Positions 57,250 to 64,000 of a stretch of DNA of 64,000 nucleotides are shown here, in pieces. Numbering within the stretch: position 1 is the first letter of the stretch; the number at the start of each line of letters is the position of its first letter. Source of the stretch: Streptomonospora nanhaiensis (lineage in GTDB: Bacteria > Actinomycetota > Actinomycetes > Streptosporangiales > Streptosporangiaceae); NCBI RefSeq assembly GCF_013410565.1, contig NZ_JACCFO010000001.1:3410001-3474000 (forward strand). Reading direction: 5' to 3'. Both the position numbers and the translations under genes were made by a program. The notes under the pieces are model-generated. The model was not told where the DNA came from, made no database searches, and saw only the letters and a program-made list of their open reading frames with translations.

Positions 57250-58044
57250 TCAGCGGTCGCCGAGCCGGGCCAGGCGCACGGCGAGGTAGCAGCCGCAGCA
57301 GAAGGCCGCCAGCCGCAGGCCGACCACGCCGGTCGCCGCCAGCGACCCCGCGATGACCTGGTCGATGTAGACGGCGTCGCCCCGCCACAGGGACATGCCC
57401 ACGAGGGTTGCGGTGAGAGGCACGCCCAGGCCGATCGCCTTGTCGCGGGCCGACCACGCGCGGCTCAGCGCGACGATGGCGGCGCCCACCGGCCAGGCCG
57501 CGGCGGCCGCGCCCACGGCACCGCTCACCAGGTAGAGCACCACGGCCAGCACTTCGGGGGGATGGCGGCGCAGCGGCGCGGGCGAGAACCCGGACAGCAG
57601 GGCCGCGCCCGGGCGGGCGGCGCCGTCGCGGGCGCGGCGCAGCGCGGAGGCCCGCGCGGGGCCGCCGCGCCAGGGCGGCGGCGGGCGGTGGGGGCGGCCG
57701 GGCGGCGCGGAGGCGGGGTCCGCCGCGCCCCTCTCGTCCCCCTGGTCGGCCTGGTCCCCCTTCGCCCCGGTTTCGGACTCCGGCCGCACCGCAGCGGCAC
57801 CGGAGGCCGCGGCCTGGCCGGAGCGGAGCTCGCGCGCCACGAGGTCGGCGGGGCGGCCGAAGCCGCGCAGCACGCGCAGCACGTCCTCGTGGGTCTCGGC
57901 GCCGGCGTCGGCGCACGCGCTCAGGATCCGCCGGCGGAGTTCGCCGAGGTAGGCCGCTCGCCGGCGCGAGGGCAGGACACCGTAGGCGGCGTCCCCGACC
58001 CGCGACAGGTACTGGAGCACCAACTGCTCGGCCCGCTCGGTCAT
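57250..58044 (-). CDS. HAAS-domain-like membrane protein
   Basis: This 264-residue protein has an N-terminal helical domain (about 1-80: VLQYLSRVGDAAYGVLPSRRRAAYLGELRRRI, given in part, and VLRVLRGFGRPADLVAREL) resembling the HAAS signalling domain of sporulation and membrane regulators. A Pro/Arg/Gly-rich linker follows, then four hydrophobic segments (VLAVVLYLVSGAVGAAAAAW, GLGVPLTATLVGM, VIAGSLAATGVVGL, LAAFCCGCYLAV). ATG 58044 follows a GGGGA box. It is divergent from the secreted protein gene. Function unknown; a PadR-like partner is often nearby but none is seen here. Confidence 0.6.
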   Translation of the reverse strand: MTERAEQLVLQYLSRVGDAAYGVLPSRRRAAYLGELRRRILSACADAGAETHEDVLRVLRGFGRPADLVARELRSGQAAASGAAAVRPESETGAKGDQADQGDERGAADPASAPPGRPHRPPPPWRGGPARASALRRARDGAARPGAALLSGFSPAPLRRHPPEVLAVVLYLVSGAVGAAAAAWPVGAAIVALSRAWSARDKAIGLGVPLTATLVGMSLWRGDAVYIDQVIAGSLAATGVVGLRLAAFCCGCYLAVRLARLGDR

Positions 58045-58417
58045 AGGTCCCCATAGTGCCGCAAGATCGGGCGCCGCCGAAGGCGGCCGAGCGCCCGACC
58101 GCACTTCGGACCCGGTTGCGGACGGCCGGGAAAAACCCAACCCGCGACCGAAAGTAGCGGCGAAGTGACGGCACGGAGTGTATAGATGGAAGCCCCGCTT
58201 CCGTACCGGCCGCACGCGGGGCGCTCCCGCGCCCGCGTGAGCCCGCGCCGGGACGCGGCGCCGTGCCCGCGGGCCGGACGGGCCCACGCGCCGAGGGCCC
58301 GCAGCGGACACGGTGCGGGGCCGTCCGCGCGCCGCGCGGACGGCCGGGGGCACCACCGACCGCGCCGCACGGCACACCCGGCCGATCCGGCGGCTCCCAG
58401 CCACACCAGGAGGCAGC
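58045..58417. other. Divergent intergenic region
   Basis: These 373 bases hold the promoters for the minus-strand membrane protein and the plus-strand secreted protein. A TATAGA word at 58181-58186 could serve as -10. No gene or repeat is evident; the last 100 bases are very GC-rich. Confidence 0.35.
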
Positions 58418-58771
58418 ATGCGCGCCCGTACCCGCATCACGACCCTGATCGGCGCGGCCCTGGCCGCCGCCGCCCTCTCCGCCCCCGCCGGCGCCGAGAC
58501 CGCCGCACCCGGTGCCACCGGCGCGTCCTCCGGCACGCTGGAGACCTACGCGCTGCCCGGCCTGGGCTACGACAGCCTGACCCTCAACGACGGCTGCCAC
58601 ACCTTCGACGGCCCGCGCATGGTCAGCTTCATCGACTCCGAGCCGATCGCCGTCTACGCGTTCTACACCGGCCCCGACTGCACCGGCAGCACCCTGGGCT
58701 CCGGCCGCGACGACACCCAGTGGATCCCCCCGCTCCAGGGCGCCCGCTCCGTGCGCGTGGACTTCGAGTAA
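58418..58771 (+). CDS. Small secreted protein
   Basis: This 117-residue protein has a clear signal peptide (RARTRITTLIGAALAAAALS, cleaved after APAGA) and a beta-rich mature domain with two cysteines (GCHTF and DCTGS) that could form a disulfide. The end is ARSVRVDFE. It resembles small secreted proteins of actinobacteria with a crystallin-like fold, but I cannot place it. The ATG at 58418 follows CAGGAGGCAGC, a good ribosome binding site. A 9-bp tandem repeat begins just after the stop. Function unknown. Confidence 0.65.
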   Translation: MRARTRITTLIGAALAAAALSAPAGAETAAPGATGASSGTLETYALPGLGYDSLTLNDGCHTFDGPRMVSFIDSEPIAVYAFYTGPDCTGSTLGSGRDDTQWIPPLQGARSVRVDFE

Positions 58772-58773
58772 CA

Positions 58774-58827
58774 CCGGTAGCTCCGTTAGCACCGTTAGCG
58801 CCGTTAGCGCCGATGGCACCGGCGGCG
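58774..58827 (+). repeat. Six-copy 9-bp tandem repeat
   Basis: Six adjacent 9-base units (CCGGTAGCT, CCGTTAGCA, CCGTTAGCG, CCGTTAGCG, CCGATGGCA, CCGGCGGCG) follow the stop of the secreted protein gene by two bases. Units 2-4 are nearly identical, and the array decays outwards. Confidence 0.75.
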
Positions 58828-58983
58828 CCGCCCGCCACCCGGCTCCCCGGCCCGGCGGGCGGCAGAGGTGCCGGGCGGCGGCGCGGGTGCGGCCGGGCGG
58901 CACCCATCCCGCTCGGGCGGTGGCCGTCCACAGGGGGCGGATCGGGCCTGCGCCGGGTGGGGGCATCGCATAGCGTTGAGAAA

Positions 58984-61467
58984 ATGATCGACCACGCCGA
59001 TCCGGGTCCCGGTGGCACGAGCGGGCGCCCCCCTACCTTCACCTCCTGGCTGCGGCAGCGGTCCGACGCAGAGCTGGCGGCGCTCTTCGCCTACCGGCCC
59101 GACCTCGTCACCCCCGTGCCCGCCGACATCGGCGCGCTCGCCGCGCGGGCCACGGCGCGCCCGGCCGTCCTGCGCGTGCTCGACCGGCTCGACCGGTTCA
59201 CCCTGTGCGTGCTGGAGGGCCTGGTCGCGCTGGGCGACGACCGCATGGCCGGCGGCCCCGGCGTCCACCCCGACCGGCTCGCCGCGGCGGTGCCCGCACC
59301 CGCCGAACGCGTCGGCGAGGCCGTGGCCGACCTCCTGTCCCTGGCACTGGTCTGGCGCGACTCCGGCCGCCTGCGCCCGGTCGCCGTGCTGCGCGACATC
59401 CTGCGCGCCCCCGCCGGGCTGGGGCCGCCGCTGCGGGCCCTGCTGGGCGAGCGCCCGGCCGAGCGCCTCAACCCCGTCGCCGCCGATCTCGGCCTGCCCA
59501 CCGGCTACGCCCAGGGCGACCCCGCTGAGCGGATCGCGGCCGCGCTGACCGCCCCCGGCCGCATCGACGACCTCCTGGCCCTGGCCGGTCCCGACGCACG
59601 CCCCGTGCTCGACCGCCTCGTCTGGGGTCCGCCCCAGGGCACCGTCTCCGGCGCCGACCGCCGCACCGGCCTGGCCTCGGCGGCCTCGCCCATCGACCGG
59701 CTGCTCGCCCTCGCGCTGCTGGTGCCCGTCGGCGCCGACACCGTCGCGCTGCCCCGCGAGGTCGCCCTGCACCTGCGCGGCGGGCGGCTGTTCACGGAGG
59801 TCCCGGCCGACCCCCCGCCGCTGGAGGGCCGCCCCGCCGACCCCGCCACCGCCATGCGGGCGGCCGCCGGCCAGGTCTTCACCGTGCTGCGCTCCGTCGA
59901 GGAGCTGCTGGAGCGCTGGTCGGAGGACCCGCCCGGGGTGCTGCGCAGCGGCGGCCTGGGCACCCGCGACCTCCGCCGCGCCGCCCGCGACCTCGACACC
60001 GACGACACCGGCGCCGCCGTGCTCATCGAGACCGCGCACGCCGCCGGGCTCCTGGCCGCCAGCGGCGAGGTCGACGGCGAGTGGCTGCCCACCCCCGACT
60101 TCGACCTGTGGCGGGAGTCCCCCGGCGAACGCCGCTGGCTGCGGCTGGCCGAGGCGTGGCTGCGCTCGCCCCGTGTCGCCTCCCTCAACGGCACCCGCGA
60201 CGCCCGCGGCCGTCCCCGCACCATCCTGGGCCCCGGCCTGGACCGCCGCTCGGCGCCCGAGGTCCGCGTGGACGTGCTGCTGGCGCTGGCCGCCGCGCCC
60301 GAGGGCACCGCGCCCGCGCCCGACGCGGTCGCCGCCCGGCTCGCCTGGCTCCGGCCGCGCCGCCAGGGCGCCGCCTACACCGAACTCGTCGACACCGCGC
60401 TGCGCGAGGCCGCGCTGCTGGGCCTGACCGGAGCGGGCGCGCTCGCGCCGCACGCCCGCGCGCTGCTGGAGGAGGCCGGCACCGAGGACACCCCGCTCGC
60501 CGAACGCGACAAGACCCGGGCCGGCGAACTCCTGGCCGCCGAACTCCCCCGCCCTCTGGACCGCATCCTGGTCCAGGGCGACCTCACGGCGGTGGCGCCC
60601 GGCCCGCTCGTGCCCGAACTCGCCCGCGAACTCGCGCTGTCGGCGGACGTGGAGTCCACGGGCGGGGCCACCGTGTACCGGTTCAGCGCCGACTCCGTCC
60701 GCCGCGCCCTCGACGCCGGGCGCGGCGCCGACGACCTGATCGCGATGCTGGAGCGCCACTCCGCCACCGAACTCCCCCAGCCCCTGCGCTACCTGGTGGC
60801 CGACGTCGCCCGGCGGCACGGCCGGCTGCGCATCGGCACCGCCTCCAGCTACCTGCGCTGCGACGAACCCACCGTGCTGGACGAACTCCACAGCGACCGC
60901 CGCGCCGCCGACCTCGGACTGTTCCGCCTGGCGCCCACCGTGCTCGCCTCGCGCACGACGCGCCCGGTCCTCATGGCCCGCCTGGCCGAACTCGGCTACC
61001 ACCCCGTGGCCGAGGCCGCCGACGGCACCGTGCAGCTCACCCGCCCCGAGGCGCGCCGCGCCGACCCCCGCGCCGCGCCGCCGGCCGGGCGCGACCAGGA
61101 GGAGCCCGCGCCGCCCGGGCCGGAGCTGCGCATGGCGGCGGTACGGGCGGTGCGCGCGGGCGACGAGGCCGCCACCGCCCGGCGCCGCCCCGTGCCCGCC
61201 CCCGACTCCGCCCCGCCGCGCTCGTCCACGGCCGCCACCCTGAGCGTGCTCGCCCATGCGGCCACCGAGGGCCGCCGGGTCTGGATCGGCTACCTGGACT
61301 CCGACGGCCGCGCGAGCAGCCGCATCGTGGAGCCCGCCCGGGTCGAGGGCGGCTTCCTCACCGCCTACGACGCCACCCGCGCGGCGGTGCACCGCTTCGC
61401 CGTGCACCGCATCACCGGGGTGGCCGACCTCGACTCCCCCGCCGACCCCCCGAAAGACCCCGCGTGA
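58984..61467 (+). CDS. Helicase-associated/WYL-like domain protein
   Basis: This 827-residue protein matches the actinobacterial family called helicase C-terminal domain-containing or helicase-associated protein, large Leu/Ala/Arg-rich proteins with no DEAD-box motifs here. The N-terminal half is helical (WLRQRSDAELAALFAYRPDL). A region around 550-680 has LDRILVQGDLTAVAPGPL and LRIGTASSYLRCDEPTVLDEL, resembling the XPB/Ssl2-associated domain. The C-terminal 80 residues (RVWIGYLDSDGRASSRIVEP, HRFAVHRITGV) look like a WYL domain. It binds nucleic acid by inference only. ATG 58984 is chosen; the stop overlaps the next gene as GTGA. Confidence 0.75.
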   Translation: MIDHADPGPGGTSGRPPTFTSWLRQRSDAELAALFAYRPDLVTPVPADIGALAARATARPAVLRVLDRLDRFTLCVLEGLVALGDDRMAGGPGVHPDRLAAAVPAPAERVGEAVADLLSLALVWRDSGRLRPVAVLRDILRAPAGLGPPLRALLGERPAERLNPVAADLGLPTGYAQGDPAERIAAALTAPGRIDDLLALAGPDARPVLDRLVWGPPQGTVSGADRRTGLASAASPIDRLLALALLVPVGADTVALPREVALHLRGGRLFTEVPADPPPLEGRPADPATAMRAAAGQVFTVLRSVEELLERWSEDPPGVLRSGGLGTRDLRRAARDLDTDDTGAAVLIETAHAAGLLAASGEVDGEWLPTPDFDLWRESPGERRWLRLAEAWLRSPRVASLNGTRDARGRPRTILGPGLDRRSAPEVRVDVLLALAAAPEGTAPAPDAVAARLAWLRPRRQGAAYTELVDTALREAALLGLTGAGALAPHARALLEEAGTEDTPLAERDKTRAGELLAAELPRPLDRILVQGDLTAVAPGPLVPELARELALSADVESTGGATVYRFSADSVRRALDAGRGADDLIAMLERHSATELPQPLRYLVADVARRHGRLRIGTASSYLRCDEPTVLDELHSDRRAADLGLFRLAPTVLASRTTRPVLMARLAELGYHPVAEAADGTVQLTRPEARRADPRAAPPAGRDQEEPAPPGPELRMAAVRAVRAGDEAATARRRPVPAPDSAPPRSSTAATLSVLAHAATEGRRVWIGYLDSDGRASSRIVEPARVEGGFLTAYDATRAAVHRFAVHRITGVADLDSPADPPKDPA

Positions 61468-61958
61468 CCTCCTCCGACGACCCCGCCCTCCCCGGCCACC
61501 CGGCCGCGCCTCCGCCGCCCGCCCCCGCGCGGCCGGGCCGCACCCTGGCCGCCGCGGCGGCCGCCGCCCTCGTCAGCCTGCCGGTGGGCGTGGTGATCGG
61601 CCTGGGCGACCTCCCGCTGGTCGACCTCGACCTGTTCACCGAGGAGGTCCAGCGGCTCTCCTCGGCCGACGCCGGGGTCCGCTACGACCCCGACACCCCC
61701 GGCTCCGGCGCCGACCCGGTACCGGTCGAAATCGTGCTGGTGCGCCGCCCCGCCCTCGGCGGCGACCGCTACACCCTGCGCCTGGGCCACGACCCCGACT
61801 CCTACTTCCACGAGGTCACGGCGCCCGCGGGCACCGGCGGCGCGGACGAGCCCGTGCGCGTCGAGCACGTCGACTGGGCCGCCGAGCGGATCACCGTCGC
61901 GTTCACCGGCGGCTACCGCCTGGGCGTGGACACCGAACTTGCCACCGGCCTGCGGTGA
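61464..61958 (+). CDS. Single-pass membrane protein, unknown
   Basis: This 164-residue protein begins in the stop codon of the upstream gene (GTGA overlap at 61464). It has a Pro-rich N-terminus, one transmembrane helix (LAAAAAAALVSLPVGVVIG), and an extracytoplasmic beta-rich domain (VEIVLVRRPALGGDRYTLRLG). No family is recognised. The overlap suggests co-translation with the helicase-associated protein. The terminator at 61969-62010 follows. Confidence 0.6.
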   Translation: MTSSDDPALPGHPAAPPPPAPARPGRTLAAAAAAALVSLPVGVVIGLGDLPLVDLDLFTEEVQRLSSADAGVRYDPDTPGSGADPVPVEIVLVRRPALGGDRYTLRLGHDPDSYFHEVTAPAGTGGADEPVRVEHVDWAAERITVAFTGGYRLGVDTELATGLR

Positions 61959-61968
61959 CGCCGCCGCC

Positions 61969-62010
61969 CCCGCACCGGCCCGCCCGCCGGGCGTCACGGG
62001 CCGGTGCGGG
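61969..62010. terminator. Bidirectional terminator
   Basis: A perfect 14-bp stem CCCGCACCGGCCCG / CGGGCCGGTGCGGG with an internal short CCCG/CGGG stem in its 14-base loop lies between the convergent membrane protein and epoxide hydrolase genes. Confidence 0.72.
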
Positions 62011-62021
62011 CGGTGCCGCGC

Positions 62022-63170
62022 TCACCCGACCTCGGCGAAGAACGCCCGCAGGTCGGCCGCGTAGGGCCCGGGCGACTCCATGGTGACGAAGTGGTGCCGC
62101 CCGGGGTTGTGCTCGGGCCAGTGCACGACGTCGTTGCGCAGCTCCGCCAGGCGGCGGATCCCGGGCGGGCCGGAGTAGACCCCGGTGGGCACGTGCCGCT
62201 GCCCCGCCGGCCAGGGGGAGTCCTCGGTGTCGTACATCGGCCACGACGACGTCCCGGCCGTCCGGGTGAACCAGTACAGCGACACGTTGGCGAGGAACAG
62301 GTCGCGGTCGATCACGTCGGTGAACACGCCCTGGGAGACGTGGAACTCCTGGAACTTGTGCGCCATCCAGCCGAGCAGGGCCACCGGGGAGTCCGCCCAC
62401 CCGTAGTCGAACGTCTGCGGCCCCCGCCGCAGCAGGGCGTGGTGGTCCAGGCCGCCGGTGGACCACTGCCGCATCCGCTCGTAGTGGGCCAGCTCATCGG
62501 GCGTCATGCCGGGCACGTCGGCCTCGGTCGGGAACCCGATCCCGGCGGTGATGTAGACGCCGGTGACGCGGTCGGGGTCGGCCTCGGCCACCGCCGGGGC
62601 GACGTAGGCGCCCAGGTCGCCGCCCTGCACGCCGTAGCGCTCATAGCCCAGCGCCCGCATCAGCCGCGCCCACAGCCCGGCGGTGCGGGCGACCGACCAC
62701 CCGGTGGCCGAGGGCGCCGCCGAGAAGCCGAACCCCGGTGCCGAGGGCACCACCACGTGGAACGCGCGGGCGGGGTCGGCGCCGTGGGCGCGGGGGTCGG
62801 TGAGGTGGCCGATGAGCGGCAGGAACTCCACGAGCGAGTTGGGCCACCCGTGGTTGAGCAGCAGCGGCGTGGCGTCCGGCTCGGGCGAGCGCACGTGCGC
62901 GAAGTGCACCGTCTGGCCGCCGATGTCGGCGGTGAACTGGGGAAGGGCGTTCAGCTCCCGCTCCCGGCGGCGCCAGTCGAACCCGGTGCGCCAGTACTCC
63001 GCCAGGCCGCGCAGGAACGGCAGCGGCGCGCCCCGGTCCCACCCCTGCCCCGGAAGCTCCCGGGGCCGGCGCGTGCGCCCCAGCCGCTCGCGCAGGTCGT
63101 CGAGGTCGGCCCCCGGCACCTCGACGGTGAAGGGGCGGATGTCGGTGACTGCGGCGGTGTCGGTGCCCAT
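62022..63170 (-). CDS. Epoxide hydrolase
   Basis: This 382-residue alpha/beta hydrolase has the N-terminal epoxide hydrolase domain (IRPFTVEVPGADLDDLRERL ... RRRERELNALPQF, quoted in part) and then the core. HGWP at 107-110 forms the oxyanion hole, D185 in VQGGDLGAYV is the nucleophile, and H359/H360 near NPGRHHF provides the base, followed by a MESP motif. Length and order match juvenile-hormone-type epoxide hydrolases common in actinobacteria. The ATG at 63170 follows AGGAGCAGCC. Substrate unknown; the neighbourhood gives no clue. Confidence 0.88.
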   Translation of the reverse strand: MGTDTAAVTDIRPFTVEVPGADLDDLRERLGRTRRPRELPGQGWDRGAPLPFLRGLAEYWRTGFDWRRRERELNALPQFTADIGGQTVHFAHVRSPEPDATPLLLNHGWPNSLVEFLPLIGHLTDPRAHGADPARAFHVVVPSAPGFGFSAAPSATGWSVARTAGLWARLMRALGYERYGVQGGDLGAYVAPAVAEADPDRVTGVYITAGIGFPTEADVPGMTPDELAHYERMRQWSTGGLDHHALLRRGPQTFDYGWADSPVALLGWMAHKFQEFHVSQGVFTDVIDRDLFLANVSLYWFTRTAGTSSWPMYDTEDSPWPAGQRHVPTGVYSGPPGIRRLAELRNDVVHWPEHNPGRHHFVTMESPGPYAADLRAFFAEVG

Positions 63171-63475
63171 GGCTGCTCCTTGTGCGGTCCCGCGGTGGCG
63201 CGGTTCGGCCACCGGACGCGCCGGCGGCGGGACGCGGTGCGCCTCCCGCCGCCGGCAGGAGCACCGTAGGAGCCATTGCGGAACGGTTCCTTCCGCGATC
63301 GCGCACCGCGGGCGACGTCCGCGCCGCCGGGCCGGCCAGCGCCGGCCGCCGGGCGTCCGGACGGCGCGACGCCTTGTCCCGGCGCGGACGGCGGCCGGAT
63401 CTCTGATGAGATAGGAGGTGCGACAAGTACCGGCACCCGCCCCACGCCCACGGATCCGCGAAGAGGGAACCCCCT
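63171..63475. other. Divergent intergenic region
   Basis: About 305 bases between epoxide hydrolase (minus) and a proline-rich gene (plus). A short GGAAC-G-GTTCC inverted repeat lies near 63277. GAGATAGGAGG near 63407 is purine-rich, but no ORF follows it. No other signal recognised. Confidence 0.35.
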
Positions 63476-64000
63476 ATGAGCAACCATTCGCTGCCGCCCG
63501 GCGCCTCCTCTCCTCGGGACGAGCCGCCGCCGGGGTACCGCGCGCGCCGGCGCGAGGCCGGGCGCGGGCAGGACGGAGAGCCGCGCGGCCCCCGCGACCC
63601 CTCCGGCACGGGCCCAGGCGAGGCCCCCGGCGCCGGGCGGCGCGACCCGGGCGGCGACCGCCCCGCGCGCGGCGAACGGCCCGCCGCCGCACCCTGGGGC
63701 GGCGACCGCGCCGAGCCGCCGGCCCCCGCGCCGCGCCCGGCTCCCGCGCCCGGTGGGCGCGCCGAGCCGCCCGAACCCCCCGGTGCCCGGCCCGCTCCCG
63801 CGCCCGGCTCCCCCTCCGGCGCCCGCGCCGAGGGCGGACCGCGGTGGCGCCCCGCCGACGACCGCCCAGCCGGCCGCCCCGGTTCCGGCAGCGCACCGGA
63901 CACCCGCCGCGCCGACCGCGACCCCGACGAGCGCGGCACCGACCGCGACCCCGACCGCGCCGCGGACCGGGCCGAGCCCGCGCCCGCCGCCGGGGCGAGC
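63476..64000 (+). CDS. Proline-rich low-complexity protein, 3' end outside window
   Basis: The open frame from ATG 63476 runs to the edge of the window, giving 175 residues that are nearly all Pro, Ala, Gly, Arg, Glu and Asp (DEPPPGYRARRREAGRG, DPDERGTDRDPDRA). AGAGGGA precedes the ATG. Such heads often lead into a membrane or septum protein, a kinase or a secretion factor, but the folded part is not visible. Its function cannot be determined. Confidence 0.45.
   Translation, partial: MSNHSLPPGASSPRDEPPPGYRARRREAGRGQDGEPRGPRDPSGTGPGEAPGAGRRDPGGDRPARGERPAAAPWGGDRAEPPAPAPRPAPAPGGRAEPPEPPGARPAPAPGSPSGARAEGGPRWRPADDRPAGRPGSGSAPDTRRADRDPDERGTDRDPDRAADRAEPAPAAGAS

Noticed and set aside
58629-59042. 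A collagen-like Gly-Ala-Asn repeat frame on the minus strand.
   Set aside because: Produced by the 9-bp tandem repeat at 58774-58827; no ribosome binding site or conserved sequence.

Overview
The window is very GC-rich (about 70-77% in most gene bodies) and tightly packed. It has GTG and TTG starts, GGAGG-type ribosome binding sites, a geosmin synthase, an ESX/type VII secretion cluster, DUF397, DUF2530, DUF3027 and DUF202 genes, an IdeR/DtxR repressor and a SpoIIE-type phosphatase. Together these point to the chromosome of a filamentous actinobacterium, most plausibly Nocardiopsaceae or a neighbouring Streptosporangiales/Streptomycetales lineage. That placement is inferred from gene content; no rRNA gene is present to confirm it. 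I found no tRNA, rRNA, CRISPR array, insertion sequence or prophage.

Layout. 1-2.4 kb: end of a surface-glycan operon (WbqC-like, PIG-L deacetylase, sugar epimerase). 2.5-4.7 kb: two DUF202 membrane proteins, a thioredoxin and a spermidine-synthase-like protein. 4.8-7.9 kb: polymorphic toxin-immunity locus 1. 8.4-10.6 kb: geosmin synthase. 10.7-17.4 kb: a reduced ESX-like cluster (two small DUF/hypothetical genes on the minus strand; two WXG100/ESAT-6-like proteins, a membrane TNT-fold protein, EccD, a degenerate EspI-like ATPase and a proline-rich protein on the plus strand). 17.7-19.2 kb: a frameshifted serine hydrolase. 20-25 kb: thiolase, DHA2 efflux pump, acyl-CoA dehydrogenase. 25-30.4 kb: SpoIIE phosphatase, IdeR, PdxH, citrate synthase. 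30.5-34.1 kb: toxin-immunity locus 2 plus an orphan YezG-like immunity gene. 34.3-39.1 kb: MarR/cupin pair, two frameshifted genes (lipoprotein, MFS), DUF397, DUF2207. 39.1-45.3 kb: SerC, a phosphodiesterase, an APH-type kinase, a beta-propeller protein, BKACE and ThpR. 45.4-54.3 kb: MFS/MarR pair, purine permease, DUF2530, methyltransferase, sacsin-type ATPase. 54.5-64 kb: AIM24, DUF3027, cold-shock protein, HAAS-like membrane protein, small secreted protein, helicase-associated protein, epoxide hydrolase and the start of a proline-rich protein.

How parts work together. The two toxin loci are paralogous. Each encodes a WXG-motif delivery region, an Asp/Pro/Thr-rich linker and the same uncharacterised C-terminal domain (RIKNHLF, HEGVE, ADDLSNL motifs), followed by an overlapping immunity gene of one shared family. 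Their N-termini suggest export by an ESX system, but the local ESX cluster lacks EccB, EccC, EccE and mycosin, so it must depend on genes elsewhere. Locus 2 drops to about 45-52% GC exactly over the toxin tip and immunity gene, as expected for a swapped cassette.

Regulatory structure stands out in four places: tandem MarR-type palindromes between marR and the cupin gene; a palindrome abutting the second marR start; similar palindromes upstream of both fatty-acid genes; and a cluster of DnaA boxes between two convergent genes at 42.48-42.57 kb.

Four genes carry apparent single-base frameshifts, three of them in G/C homopolymers. These are either recent mutations or sequencing errors, and raw reads should be consulted before calling them pseudogenes.
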